Shown here in pieces: positions 7,315 through 16,169 of a stretch of 64,000 nucleotides of DNA. Under the pieces are notes generated by a model. That model was not told the DNA's origin. It searched no databases and saw only the letters and a list, made by a program, of their open reading frames with translations. The first letter of the stretch is position 1. Each line of letters begins with the position of its first letter. The position numbers were made by a program, and so were the translations under genes. Origin of the DNA: Azospirillum oryzae. GTDB lineage: Bacteria > Pseudomonadota > Alphaproteobacteria > Azospirillales > Azospirillaceae. Where the stretch lies: contig NZ_VTTM01000003.1 in the NCBI RefSeq assembly GCF_008364795.1, forward strand, positions 310,001 to 374,000, in the 5' to 3' direction.

Positions 7315-8778
7315 ATGTCGGAGCACCCATTACCGGTCCGCCTCACCCGCAGGATCTGCCAATCGATTCGGGACCGGATCGCTTCCGGCGACTTGGCTCC
7401 TGGCGCGCAGGTGCCGTCGACCCGTGCCTTGGCAACCGAATGGGGTGCGTCACGGACCACGGTGACCGCAGCCTATGATCAGTTGATTGCCGAGGGTTAC
7501 CTGGAAGCGCGCCAGGGAGCCGCCACCAGGGTCGCTCCATTGCTTTCCCCATCGTCACCTCGGCCGCAGCATTCGTCGCGCGCTGAGCATGTTGGTGGTC
7601 TATCCGCATACGGCCAGCGGGTAGCGGCTTTCGCTATCCCGGCCGATGTCGATCGGGAGGCGCTGGCCGTCGACTTCCGCTACGGCGACATCGCGGGCGC
7701 CGACTTCCCGCGCTTGATGTGGAAGCGGGCGATCACGGCCGCGCTGCTCCGTAAGCGGCCGAGCCTGCGGTATGGTGAGCCGTGCGGTTCCCCGCGCCTC
7801 AGGGTCGCCCTGCAAGGCTATCTCTGGAGGGCGAGGGCCATACGGTGCGAACCGGACCAGATCGTCATCGTCAACGGCTCGCAGCAGGGCATCGACCTTT
7901 GTGCACGGCTGCTGCTGAACCGGGCCGACGGGGTCCTGATGGAGGATCCCGGCTATGGCCTCGCCCGGCAGGTATTCCAGGCGGCGGGAGCCGACGTCGT
8001 CCCGATCCCAGTCGACGAGGAGGGCATGAAGACCGATGGGCTGCCCCCGGCGCGCCTGGCCTACACCACGCCTTCTCACCAGTTCCCGCTCGGGGCTGTC
8101 ATGTCGGCGGCGCGCCGCCGTGACCTGCTGGCCTGGGCCGAGCGAAGCGGCGGGTATGTCATCGAGGACGACTACGACGGCGAGTACCGCTTCGACGTCT
8201 CACCGATTCCGGCCTTGCAGGTGCTGGACGATGCCCGCCGGGTCATCTACCTCGGCACGGTGTCGAAGATCCTCTCGCCTGACCTGCGCCTTGGCTACCT
8301 CGTCGTCCCTGAGGCCATGGCTCCCGTCTTTGCGCGGGCGAAGAGACTGATGGACCGGCACACCACGGGGCCGGAACAGGAGGCGCTGGCCGACCTGATT
8401 GAGAACGGGGCCTACGAGAGGCACGTGCGGCGCATCCGTCGCAGGAATGGAGAACGCCGCGCGGCGCTTCTCGCAGCCTTGGCCGACACTTTCGGCAACG
8501 ATGTCATGATCGTCGGCGCTGCTGCCGGACTTCACGTCGTGGTCTGGCTGAACATGGTGCCGCGGACATTGGAGGAGATGCTGATCGCCAAGGCCCGCGC
8601 AGCCGGTCTCGGTATCTATGCCATCGGTTCGCTCTTCGACCCGGCCGCAGCCGCGCCAAAGCCAGCGGCCGCCGGGCTGGTCATGGGTTACGCGAGCCTT
8701 GATGAGGAAGCCATCCGACGTGGCGTGCGGTTGCTGAAGCAGGTGATCGATGATGTCCGTGCCGCCGGAGCACGTTAA
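7315..8778 (+). CDS. MocR/PdxR-family regulator (GntR HTH fused to aminotransferase fold)
   Basis: With the ATG at 7315 the protein has 487 residues, the normal MocR length. An upstream in-frame extension to 7057 overlaps the paiB-like gene and is discounted. Residues 5-75 are a GntR winged helix (RRICQSIRDRIASGDLAPGA, then ASRTTVTAAYDQLIAEGYL). The rest is an aminotransferase class I/II fold, including YGEPCGSPRLRVAL, VNGSQQGIDL, the YVIEDDYDGEYRF Asp motif, and GTVSKILSPDLRLGY with the PLP lysine in SK. Such proteins sense pyridoxal phosphate or an amino compound and act on divergent genes, here the PaiB-like flavoprotein gene. Confidence 0.92.
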   Translation: MSEHPLPVRLTRRICQSIRDRIASGDLAPGAQVPSTRALATEWGASRTTVTAAYDQLIAEGYLEARQGAATRVAPLLSPSSPRPQHSSRAEHVGGLSAYGQRVAAFAIPADVDREALAVDFRYGDIAGADFPRLMWKRAITAALLRKRPSLRYGEPCGSPRLRVALQGYLWRARAIRCEPDQIVIVNGSQQGIDLCARLLLNRADGVLMEDPGYGLARQVFQAAGADVVPIPVDEEGMKTDGLPPARLAYTTPSHQFPLGAVMSAARRRDLLAWAERSGGYVIEDDYDGEYRFDVSPIPALQVLDDARRVIYLGTVSKILSPDLRLGYLVVPEAMAPVFARAKRLMDRHTTGPEQEALADLIENGAYERHVRRIRRRNGERRAALLAALADTFGNDVMIVGAAAGLHVVVWLNMVPRTLEEMLIAKARAAGLGIYAIGSLFDPAAAAPKPAAAGLVMGYASLDEEAIRRGVRLLKQVIDDVRAAGAR

Positions 8779-9143
8779 TGTTTACGTCAGCCCCTGGGGC
8801 GCCATACCGGCTCGACGCCTTCATGCAGGTCGATCTTGGTGAACTTCTGTAGAGAGAACTATCGCCTCCTGGCACTGACCTAAATCCGAGTGTACGGAGA
8901 CCGTCCTTCGGGGGGGCAGCGGGAGGCTTCCAAGATCTACACCGTCCGAAATGCATCCTGGAGTGGCGCTTTGAGTGGCGCGAGGATGCAGGGAATCGTC
9001 CTCGTCCCATCAGCCATGAAGAGGCATGCACTGGTGGACGCTTTCGGATCATCATATTCTGAACTCATGGGCCGATGCCGAATGGCTGGTCCGACAGGCC
9101 GAGAGCCTGGAAGAAAAGCCATCCGCAGCATCAAGCCACCAAA
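8779..9143. other. Intergenic region, no gene recognised
   Basis: Short open frames exist on both strands but none has a good ribosome site or protein-like composition. One plus-strand frame near 9075-9125 (AEWLVRQAESLEEKP) looks like a scrap of a helical protein, which could mean old gene debris. It also contains the 3' side of the convergent SH3-domain gene. Confidence 0.3.
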
Positions 9144-10703
9144 TCAGCGCTCCATCAGTTTCAGGTATTTTTTGATTAGCCAACCGGTTCGCGTCTCACC
9201 GGCAAGATGATCAAAATATTCAACTTCGATCCAATTCTGGTCGCGTTCGACCAGGAGCACTACTTGGTTGGGATAAAGCGTGGCCAGCGTCCTCGACTTC
9301 ATCGACCGTAACTCTTTAAGCGGAACCGTCCGCCGTACGATATAATGGTCGGCCTTCTTCCCTGCCATTTCCTTGTTGGGCATCGTAAGTTTTTGATCAA
9401 TCGCCTCCAGAATCTTTGCTAGCCGCTCTGTCTGAGCGATGTTGGAAGACGTCTGCTTTTCTAATGCCTGTTCAACGCTGGAATCCAAGGACTGATGAAG
9501 TGACACCACCAAGCCGACCGTAGTCATCAAAAAAGTAAATATGTCAAACAGTGATTTCTGCTCGTATTCGGATCTGGCCTTTGCTAAGTGGCCTTGGAAA
9601 ATGAGAAGAATCCTTTCGACCAGACTTAGAACCTTCGGTTCATCTCCGGTCTCGGTCTCGCTACCTTTGTTCTCATCGACGAGGAAACTGTCAACCTCGG
9701 CGAAGGCATCAACCAGGAAAGACCTCCCGTGCAGGGCTGCGAGGGCTGCCGAATCGTAACGGCTGACCTCGACCAAAGCCGCAGCTGCGAGTGACTGCGT
9801 GAGCAACCCATTGTCGTAGGCCCGTACATGAGGAGACGCATTCAGCATCCAGCGTATCGTTTCGGTAACACCGAAAGTTTGGAGCCTGCCTTGCGCCTGC
9901 ATCGCTAGAGATTGCACATGGAGGCGCGCGTCGTCGATGGCGTCTTGGGTAGATCTTGCGATGAATGTGGCTGAAGCCATTCCCATGTGACGCCAGCGTT
10001 CCGAGACCTCCCCCATTGCTTCCGCCGCCGCATTCGCTCGTCCCTGTTTCGAAGCAATTGATGTATGCTGGGCTGACAAGGACAGGGGGTTCAGGTGGTC
10101 GCGCGCCTTCGTGATCAAATCATTTATCAAGGGCGTCATTCCGACTAGTCCCGCTCTCTCCAGCACAGGGGCTTGGCTTGCGGAATCAATCAAGCTCGCG
10201 CCCCCTCGCTCGTCCGCAACCCGTGCGATCCCAGGATGAACGGATTTCGTTGCAGCGGGATCACCCCAGGAGGAAACAGAAGCCCAAGCGTCGGCAAGAG
10301 GGTCGCTCAACTTGGCTGTTGCCCAGGCGCTTTTCGACAGTGCCATATCCAATGAATGTGCTCCGGCGCCTAAGCTGGCGGTAGAATACCGGTCGGCCAA
10401 CAATCGTGCTTGGTCCATTGCGGTCGACGCAGCACCTTGCACACCCGCCAACATGCTTGCGCTGGCGTTGGCCGTGGCCATGGCGGCATCCAACCCGCGC
10501 ATCCCGCAATTGTCTTTCCAAGCTCTCGCCGCCTGGGTCGCAGGATCCCACGGCAACTGCCCAGATACTGCCCTTGCGGTCGCAGTCGCAAGACTTTCGC
10601 TCGTTGATCTTGCCGAAGCTGTGAGCGCCGCAAGGTCTTCCTTCAGAAAACCACGAGCGTTGAACGGAGAGCCGATGCCGTCGTGATTATCGCGGAATAC
10701 CAT
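9144..10703 (-). CDS. Hypothetical protein with C-terminal SH3-like domain (519 aa)
   Basis: The N-terminal 330 residues are Ala/Ser-rich and helical with no recognised fold. A central segment (about 385-405, FDIFTFLMTTVGLVVSLHQS) is hydrophobic and may cross or touch a membrane. A helical linker follows (SSVEQALEKQTSSNIAQTER). The last 70 residues form an SH3b-like barrel: VPLKELRS, then TLATLYPNQVVLLVERDQNW, IEVEYFD and TGWLIKKYLKLME, the classic strand order ending in G-W-hydrophobic. GAGAGGGG precedes the ATG at 10703. The layout (long helical sensor region, possible membrane segment, SH3 tail) is seen in uncharacterised genes of accessory regions. No function can be assigned. Confidence 0.6.
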   Translation of the reverse strand: MVFRDNHDGIGSPFNARGFLKEDLAALTASARSTSESLATATARAVSGQLPWDPATQAARAWKDNCGMRGLDAAMATANASASMLAGVQGAASTAMDQARLLADRYSTASLGAGAHSLDMALSKSAWATAKLSDPLADAWASVSSWGDPAATKSVHPGIARVADERGGASLIDSASQAPVLERAGLVGMTPLINDLITKARDHLNPLSLSAQHTSIASKQGRANAAAEAMGEVSERWRHMGMASATFIARSTQDAIDDARLHVQSLAMQAQGRLQTFGVTETIRWMLNASPHVRAYDNGLLTQSLAAAALVEVSRYDSAALAALHGRSFLVDAFAEVDSFLVDENKGSETETGDEPKVLSLVERILLIFQGHLAKARSEYEQKSLFDIFTFLMTTVGLVVSLHQSLDSSVEQALEKQTSSNIAQTERLAKILEAIDQKLTMPNKEMAGKKADHYIVRRTVPLKELRSMKSRTLATLYPNQVVLLVERDQNWIEVEYFDHLAGETRTGWLIKKYLKLMER

Positions 10704-10982
10704 GACACCCCTCTCGAAACACCGCCCTTGGCCTCAGGGGCCATATCAGGGAAGGGCAGTTGGATTGCATCGAAGTTCCGGGGATGTTCGCACAGTCACG
10801 GCAGAAGAGTTACTAGATTTTGTGCCAAACGCAGAAATGGGCGCATGATGCAGCAAACCGAAGCGGTGGGACCATTGGCACGCGGGGCGCCTTCAGGTCG
10901 CCCACCTTCTCGCAGTCTGGGGGATTGAGAACCGCCGGGAATAGCCATGGCGACAAAGTTCGCCTTCCTGCGCACCGTCAGA

Positions 10983-11486
10983 TTATGAGTCGTCACCCGC
11001 TGGGAGGACATGGGGACCCCCGTCGTCTTGGGGCAGAAGGTGTGAGGCATAGCTAAGGATGTTCGGCTGCGGTACGGCAAACTGTTTGCCGGTGAGCAGG
11101 TTCAGCCTCAGCTTGACCCGCCTCCCGAATGTTGGGTTGATCGTCCTAATCTCCCGTAGCTCTTTGTATCTCTCGTAATCTTTCAGCCAATTGGCTTCCG
11201 CAACGATCTGCCTGGCCGCTTCAGCCGTGATGTCGGTGCGCGGTGTCGCCGCGTAGATCCTGACGGCGGCATCCACGAAGCGGCGGACCAGCCCTTCACG
11301 CAGGCGATGAACCTCTACCTCATGCGGTGGGAGCAGCCCCGCAGCGATCATCGCTTCGACGGCGAGATACTCAAGGTGCTCGGCCGGATCCCTCCCTTCG
11401 GTCGAAGCAAGTCGCCTGAATGCAGCGGCCTTGCCAGCCGATAGGCGCATCGAAAATACCTCTGTCTGTTCTCTCGCTACGTCCAT
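10983..11486 (-). CDS. Hypothetical protein with RHH-like N-terminus (167 aa), probably self-regulated
   Basis: The ATG at 11486 has a GGAGG site 5 nt upstream; the longer frame to 11609 would run through the operator region. The N-terminus (EVFSMRLSAGKAAAFRRLAS, then DPAEHLEYLAVEAMIAAG) looks like a ribbon-helix-helix DNA-binding unit, where the short beta strand F-S-M-R-L is followed by two helices. The C-terminal half is helical, with a basic segment PTFGRRVKLRLNLLTG. A striking inverted repeat sits just upstream, which supports a DNA-binding autoregulator. The target beyond itself is unknown. Confidence 0.5.
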   Translation of the reverse strand: MDVAREQTEVFSMRLSAGKAAAFRRLASTEGRDPAEHLEYLAVEAMIAAGLLPPHEVEVHRLREGLVRRFVDAAVRIYAATPRTDITAEAARQIVAEANWLKDYERYKELREIRTINPTFGRRVKLRLNLLTGKQFAVPQPNILSYASHLLPQDDGGPHVLPAGDDS

Positions 11487-11512
11487 CTTGTCCTCCACTC
11501 CCATTCTTTTGC

Positions 11513-11592
11513 ATCTGTTTACACATACATAGCCGTTGCGCCCAGTGTTGTAAACAGATACGAGAACGTGCTGGATCGCCTGTCTGTTTATA
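11513..11592. promoter_or_regulatory. Operator with a perfect 11-bp inverted repeat and a third half-site
   Basis: ATCTGTTTACA at 11513-11523 is the exact reverse complement of TGTAAACAGAT at 11549-11559. A further half-site, TCTGTTTATA, lies at 11583-11592 in the orientation of the first. They sit 27-106 bp upstream of the RHH-like gene start at 11486, in a locally AT-rich stretch that also suits a promoter. The spacing between arms is 25 bp. This is probably the binding site of the RHH-like protein. Confidence 0.6.
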
Positions 11593-12010
11593 TGCGCTCG
11601 GCCTTCCACAAGGAGTCATAGGTGCCTTATGGAGGAGGATGGCAAGGACCGCGTCCTGCTCGTAAATTTCATTGGTCGGCGGTCGGCGGCGTCATCTATC
11701 AGCCCGGGGCCACGAGTAGGCTCATCAGAACGATGGAAGCGACCTTCGAGGAGATTTGAAGCGGGCGGCAGTATTCTCAGGTGCATGCTGCTCGTCCCCT
11801 GACAACCCGGATTGCCATCATCCCCTTGGGTGACGATTTGCATCCAAGGCAGCTTGCATAGCGGTTGCAGAAGCTAAGTCACTTGGCTACCATTCGTGCG
11901 GTTGTCCCACCAGACCTGCCGCCGGGTTGAGAGGACGGTTCGTGAGTCGCCGCGATCCCCACGCGGTCGATGCGTAATCGGCGGACATCGACCGAGCGTT
12001 AGGATCCGAG
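11593..12010. other. Intergenic region, no gene recognised
   Basis: No frame with a start, ribosome site and protein-like content was found on either strand. The last 60 bp precede the plus-strand gene at 12011 and must hold its promoter. Confidence 0.35.
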
Positions 12011-12673
12011 ATGGCCCTGCTTGCCCTCACGAACGACAACCTCGCCTTCATCAAGCGCTCCCTGCGGGCGGACCTTCCCGCCGTGGAAACCTCGCACCTG
12101 TCCGAGGCGCTGAACGCCGCCCTTGGCAGCCGTACGGGCATCACGCTCGCCACCCGCATGGGGGAGGACGGGGCCGAGATGCCGTCCCTCGCCACCGTCG
12201 ACCAGGCCGCCTTCGCCGCGCGGTTGGCCGACCTCCGGCATCGGGTCGCGACGCTCCCGGCGCTTGACGCTCTCGCCCGTTCGCCCGATCTCCCAGACCG
12301 GATCTGGGCGGTGTTCAAGGACGGCGACCGCCTGTCCCTCAACGCCTGGCACGGGGAGTGCCAACGGCGAGGCATCCCCTACGTCTACGTGAGGACCGGC
12401 CGCCAGCACGTCCGCGTGGACTGGGACTGGATCACCGTGAACCCCGCCTTCGACGGGGTTGCTTGCGACGATGACGAGAGCAAGCTCGTAGGCAGGCTCG
12501 TCGGGGCCATCCGAGCGAACGCAGCCTCGTCGCCGAAGGCGAAATTCGACGTCACCGCCTTCTCCGGGCACGTGGAGAGGCTTCTGCCCGAGGACGCGCA
12601 TGCCCAGGCCGACGCGATCTTCGCGCTTCTCTACGACGCCTTGAGGCAGGCTCGGCGGCCGGTTCCCGCATAG
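12011..12673 (+). CDS. Hypothetical protein (220 aa)
   Basis: A soluble 220-residue protein with strong alphaproteobacterial codon use. AGGA lies 7 nt upstream of the ATG. The first 60 residues are helical (NDNLAFIKRSLRADLPAVET, then HLSEALNAALG), followed by a region with a possible small fold: IPYVYVRTGRQHVRVDWDWI. No membrane segment or signal peptide. I do not recognise the family. It stands 70 bp upstream of the frameshifted gene at 12743 on the same strand and could be in the same transcript. Confidence 0.5.
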   Translation: MALLALTNDNLAFIKRSLRADLPAVETSHLSEALNAALGSRTGITLATRMGEDGAEMPSLATVDQAAFAARLADLRHRVATLPALDALARSPDLPDRIWAVFKDGDRLSLNAWHGECQRRGIPYVYVRTGRQHVRVDWDWITVNPAFDGVACDDDESKLVGRLVGAIRANAASSPKAKFDVTAFSGHVERLLPEDAHAQADAIFALLYDALRQARRPVPA

Positions 12674-12742
12674 GCGGACGCGAGTGGGGGGCGCCGGGGC
12701 ATGGCAACCAATGAACCTTCGATGATGCCGAGGTGAGCAAGG

Positions 12743-13361
12743 ATGCGAGTATCCAAATGGCACGCCATCATGCGTGCCTCGTTCACACGGGATCTGGTCT
12801 TCGCCGCACTCCTGTTCGGGGGGGTATCAGCTTGGCCTGCCATGGCTATACCTTCCGGTCGTCGCGATCCTGTTGATCGTGGTTCCGGTCGTGTTCCAGC
12901 TTCCGGGAAACTGGCCGCGACGGATGACCGGCGAGAAGTGGGATGAGGTGATGCGGGGGCCGGTCGTTCATTTCACGACCCCCGAGCGGGCGATGGAGAT
13001 GGCGCGCGGCGGTTCCAGCATGGCGGGCGGCATGCCGGGCTGGGTTCACGTCCGGCCGTCGTCGGGTAGGCTCAGCGCGGTCGGTCTCAAGGGAAGGAAG
13101 GCGGCGTACGCCTTCGCGGGGTTCCCGACGCGGGGCGATTGGGTCCGGAACGTGGGCAAGCACGCCACTGTGGCCGTGGTGATCGACCCCTCGACCCTCG
13201 ACCTCCGAGATGTGCGGTATCGCACCGCGGATGGGGCCGTCATGCTTCTCGACGGCTATCACGGCCCCGCGGAACTCGTGGAAGTCCGACCGGACCCAAG
13301 GGATGAACGAGTGCGCCTGACGGCGGGCAAGGCCCTCGATGTCGTTCGAGCGACGGAGTGA
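12743..13361 (+). pseudogene. Membrane-anchored protein with possible ART-like domain, frameshifted in a 7-G run
   Basis: The frame opening at 12743 (ribosome site AGCAAGG) encodes MRVSKWHAIMRASF and a hydrophobic start, and then runs into a stretch of seven G at about 12827-12833. Removing one G joins it to the downstream frame, giving LFGGYQLGLPWLYLPVV followed by a full transmembrane segment and the rest of the protein to 13361. The soluble part begins VVHFTTPERAMEMARGG and contains GWVHVRP and ATVAVVIDPSTLDLRDVRYR. It vaguely resembles the H-x-T...G start and V-x-V-x-I-D strands of small ART-fold or KptA-like domains. That resemblance is weak. The frameshift may be real, a sequencing error, or slippage. 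The short alternative frame from 12774 lacks a convincing start. Confidence 0.55.
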
Positions 13362-13364
13362 GAC

Positions 13365-13544
13365 ATGGTAATGTCTGCCCCCCTTACCCTGATCCGCGAA
13401 CGGGTTCGCGACTGTCGGGAACCTATCCTCGACACCGAGGTGCTGCTCGACAACCAATCGCTTGAGCCCTACAGCCTCGACCCCTTCGTTGAGCTTGTTC
13501 TGGATCCTTCTCACTCCGTGCTTCAGTTAGAAATGGGAGAATGA
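13365..13544 (+). CDS. Small hypothetical protein (59 aa)
   Basis: An ATG lies 3 bp after the stop of the preceding gene, and the stop (TGA at 13542) directly abuts the ATG of the next gene. This tight packing is the main evidence. The product is acidic and leucine-rich: RERVRDCREPILDTEVLLDN, then SLEPYSLDPFVELVLD. No membrane segment. It may be an antidote or partner of the possible ART-like protein encoded upstream, but that is speculation from gene order. Confidence 0.45.
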   Translation: MVMSAPLTLIRERVRDCREPILDTEVLLDNQSLEPYSLDPFVELVLDPSHSVLQLEMGE

Positions 13545-13979
13545 ATGTTTTATCTGATATGCGCTGCTCCATTCATTTTCATATTCATTCGCTTCCTACT
13601 TCGAATGTTCGGGATGCAGAAGCAGTTAAAAACCGCCCTGAAAGGGCGCGGGGATCCCTATGTTTGGCCATCAACAAACTATCACAGACGCCCAAGCGTC
13701 ATTCTCGATGATGGTTTGCAAGAAATCGTACTTCTTCGAAGTAATCGTATTCGAGCAATGCCATTCAAATCCATTACTCAATTCAAAATGGAAAAAGATG
13801 ATAATTGGCGCAAAATAACGTTTTACACAACTGATAAAGCATATCCGGCGGAGTCGGTCTGGCTCGACCAAGCGCAGCAAGCTGATGCTTTTATGGCACT
13901 TCTGACCGTGCGCTTGAGCGGTAAGGAACAAGAAATCATGCGGGGTTTTGGCGGTATGGAAAACATGAAATTTAACTAA
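13545..13979 (+). CDS. Membrane-anchored hypothetical protein (144 aa), AT-richer
   Basis: Starts immediately after the stop of the 59-aa gene, with GGGAG a few bases upstream. Residues 2-22 form one hydrophobic membrane segment (YLICAAPFIFIFIRFLLRMF); the rest is a cytoplasmic-looking mixed alpha/beta domain (SVILDDGLQEIVLLRSNRIR, then WRKITFYTTDKAY), which may be PH-like. Base composition is clearly more AT-rich than neighbours, suggesting separate origin. It is the last gene of the 12743-13979 unit and is convergent with the nuclease-like gene at 14020. Function unknown. Confidence 0.55.
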   Translation: MFYLICAAPFIFIFIRFLLRMFGMQKQLKTALKGRGDPYVWPSTNYHRRPSVILDDGLQEIVLLRSNRIRAMPFKSITQFKMEKDDNWRKITFYTTDKAYPAESVWLDQAQQADAFMALLTVRLSGKEQEIMRGFGGMENMKFN

Positions 13980-14019
13980 TATATTGTTTCAAAGTCTCTG
14001 AGCAGAGCATGGATGGCGT

Positions 14020-14514
14020 TCAGGACACAGGCAACGGCGCCACGTTCCAGTAGTGGGCCGCGAACTGGAGCGCCCGGAGCGTCGGGAACCCCTCGGGCAC
14101 GGCGGCGCGCTCGATGGCCCGGCCCGCGAGCATGGCACGGACCTCGGCCATGAACTCCGCCATCGGCACGATGCGGCCACTGCCCAGCGGCTTCCGGTTG
14201 GCCGTCGAGCCGTAGACGAGGAGCGCCACCTGCTCGATGTCGTCCGGCAGGTCGATCCCGGCGAACAGCTGGGGGATGTGGCGGCGCCCGGCCGCGAACT
14301 TTTTCGCGTACCGCTCCTCCCGCCTGGCCCAGCTGTCGGTGTCCATGGACGGCTCGATGTGGACCAGCCTGCGCTCCCCCGGATGGTACGCGACGACATC
14401 GAGCTCGCAGTCGTGCCCACCGTTCGGGCGTCGACCCACGAGCACGTTCCGGCGAACGAAGTAGCCGGAGAACTCATACCATTCGGCGACAAGGGTCTCG
14501 AGGAAGTTGGACAT
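14020..14514 (-). CDS. PD-(D/E)xK nuclease-like protein with altered active site (164 aa)
   Basis: The ATG at 14514 is chosen over the upstream extension because residues before it are low-complexity, and a GGCGGAG site lies 6 nt upstream. The core has the restriction-endonuclease-like pattern: CELDVVAYHPGERRLVHIEP with E37/D39 and then E54. The usual final lysine of E-x-K is serine (E-P-S), so catalysis may be lost or shifted. It is the last gene of the long leftward pPIWI-RE cluster, 144 bp after the CoiA-like gene. It could be an inactive DNA-binding partner or a diverged nuclease. Confidence 0.5.
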   Translation of the reverse strand: MSNFLETLVAEWYEFSGYFVRRNVLVGRRPNGGHDCELDVVAYHPGERRLVHIEPSMDTDSWARREERYAKKFAAGRRHIPQLFAGIDLPDDIEQVALLVYGSTANRKPLGSGRIVPMAEFMAEVRAMLAGRAIERAAVPEGFPTLRALQFAAHYWNVAPLPVS

Positions 14515-14658
14515 GACGGCTCCGCCTTGGTTGCCGAGATCTCTTGCCCCGCTGCCAGCGCAGGAGCAAGGGGCGTGTTCTGGCTCGCCAGCACATGGCA
14601 ACGCCCCCGTCGCTGGCGGCCTGCATGGTGGCGATAGACCGTCGGTCCGCCCCCGGCC

Positions 14659-16134
14659 CTATCGTTCCGGGTCCGGCGCCTCCGCCTGTGCGCGCACGTG
14701 CTCCAAGGCCACCTGCGGCGGCCAGGGCTGCCTGATGGCCTCCGCCGCTTCGGGGAACAGGGTGGCGAGCACCTCGTCCATCTGGCGCACCGGCGTGCTG
14801 CCGGGGACGCCCTGGAACGCCTCGCGCATGTTGCGGCGGACCTTGGTGGCGGCTTTCAGGCGCTCCTCCAGGACATCCCGGCGGCCGTAGGCCCTGGCCA
14901 CCGCGACCACCGCGTGGGTGGCCCAGCGCCGATGCTCCAGCAGGTTCATGACCACCGCCGCCAAGTTCATCCCTCCGTAACCGCGGCCGTCGCGGATGGC
15001 GTGGAGCAGCGGCAGGACGCTGGAACAGCCATATTCCTCTGATGCCTCGTCCCAGGAAACCGTGCAGCCGACGGCTCGGGCCAGGGTCCGCCAGGGAGGC
15101 TCGGTGAAACGCTCGTAGGTTTCCCGATCGAAGCCGCGATCCGACAGTCTCCAGGGGTGGCGGTCCGCCTCGACGGCCCAGATCGCCGCGACACCGTCGG
15201 CCAGCGCGGCGACGCGCCGGGCCTTGGTTGCCTTGCGCTCCTCCTCGGCGGCCACGCGCATCGCCTCGGGATCCACCAGGTAGGGTAGCCCGCTCTCCGG
15301 ATCCCAGAGGAGCTCGTCTACGTCGACGAACCGCTCCCGCCAGACCCGGCCGGGCTTCCCCCAGGAATCGAGGACGTGCTCCCACCACCAGACCCGGAAT
15401 TGGAGCCTGCCGGTGCTGAGCGACTGCTCGACCGCCTCTTGGTCGAGCGACAGGGCGTTGGAGCGGTTGAAGTGGTAGATGTCCTGCGCGCTCAGATGAT
15501 CGCGGACCTTCTCGAACTCCCAGAACACCCAGGCGAGCCGGATGCCCTGTTCCTGGTAGAAGGTCTCGCGACCCTGGATGGCATTCAGGTAGGTCCGGGC
15601 CAGCTGGATCTCGAAGGCGATGGGGTTCCCGTGCAGGTGACGGTAGACGTCCGGCCTGCGCCGGTCCCCGTTGGCCGCCGTCACCCAATGCTCCTTGTAG
15701 GGATCGTAGTTCGCCACATTGGGTGGGGAGAAGCGGGGGTCGACGGAGGTCATGTGCATGAGGAAGCGCTTCACCTCCCGGTGGCGGGCGCCCTCGCCCT
15801 TCCCGCCGAAGCGCAGCGTGTCGAGCTCGGCGAGGTCGAAGCCGTCGTCCTGGTGCCACGGGCAGTCGGCTGGCGCCCCGGCGAAATGGCGGAAGTGGCG
15901 CAGCCCCGTCAGGTGGTGCCGGGACGGGTAGGCCGGGTGCCCGCATGCCGCGCAAGCCCATTCGGAGGCGCCGGAGTTCCGGGCCGTGGTGGCGCGGCGC
16001 CGGGCGCGGACGAACTCGTCGTCGGGCATGGCGTCCAGCCAGCCGTCGTCGGTCCGCCTGCGCTCGCCGGTCGGGACGTGGAGGATCTCGCGGATGAGGC
16101 GGGTTGGGCCGCCGGAGGGGGAGCGTTTGGCCAT
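14659..16134 (-). CDS. CoiA-like nuclease (zinc finger plus PD-(D/E)xK)
   Basis: 491 residues with the CoiA/DUF6035 layout. An N-terminal zinc-finger-like knuckle (C61, C64, then H80/H83 in RHFRHF, and C91) is followed by EGARHREVKRFL, a helix typical of CoiA proteins. The nuclease core then reads RRPDVYRHLHGNP (D162) and IAFEIQLA (E175, Q177), followed by TFYQEQGIRLAWVFWEF. CoiA is a competence protein in Gram-positive bacteria; relatives in mobile regions are predicted nucleases. The C-terminal 280 residues are helical and unassigned. It follows the 176-aa nuclease gene by 35 bp on the same strand, so it is part of the pPIWI-RE operon. All key residues look intact. Confidence 0.75.
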   Translation of the reverse strand: MAKRSPSGGPTRLIREILHVPTGERRRTDDGWLDAMPDDEFVRARRRATTARNSGASEWACAACGHPAYPSRHHLTGLRHFRHFAGAPADCPWHQDDGFDLAELDTLRFGGKGEGARHREVKRFLMHMTSVDPRFSPPNVANYDPYKEHWVTAANGDRRRPDVYRHLHGNPIAFEIQLARTYLNAIQGRETFYQEQGIRLAWVFWEFEKVRDHLSAQDIYHFNRSNALSLDQEAVEQSLSTGRLQFRVWWWEHVLDSWGKPGRVWRERFVDVDELLWDPESGLPYLVDPEAMRVAAEEERKATKARRVAALADGVAAIWAVEADRHPWRLSDRGFDRETYERFTEPPWRTLARAVGCTVSWDEASEEYGCSSVLPLLHAIRDGRGYGGMNLAAVVMNLLEHRRWATHAVVAVARAYGRRDVLEERLKAATKVRRNMREAFQGVPGSTPVRQMDEVLATLFPEAAEAIRQPWPPQVALEHVRAQAEAPDPER

Positions 16135-16169
16135 GGTCGCGTTCGGCCTTCGAGGTTGCCGGGGTGCCG

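Noticed and set aside
14474..15961. A 495-codon minus-strand frame overlapping the CoiA-like gene
   Set aside because: Out-of-frame shadow of the CoiA-like gene with Arg/Gly/Pro bias and no motif.
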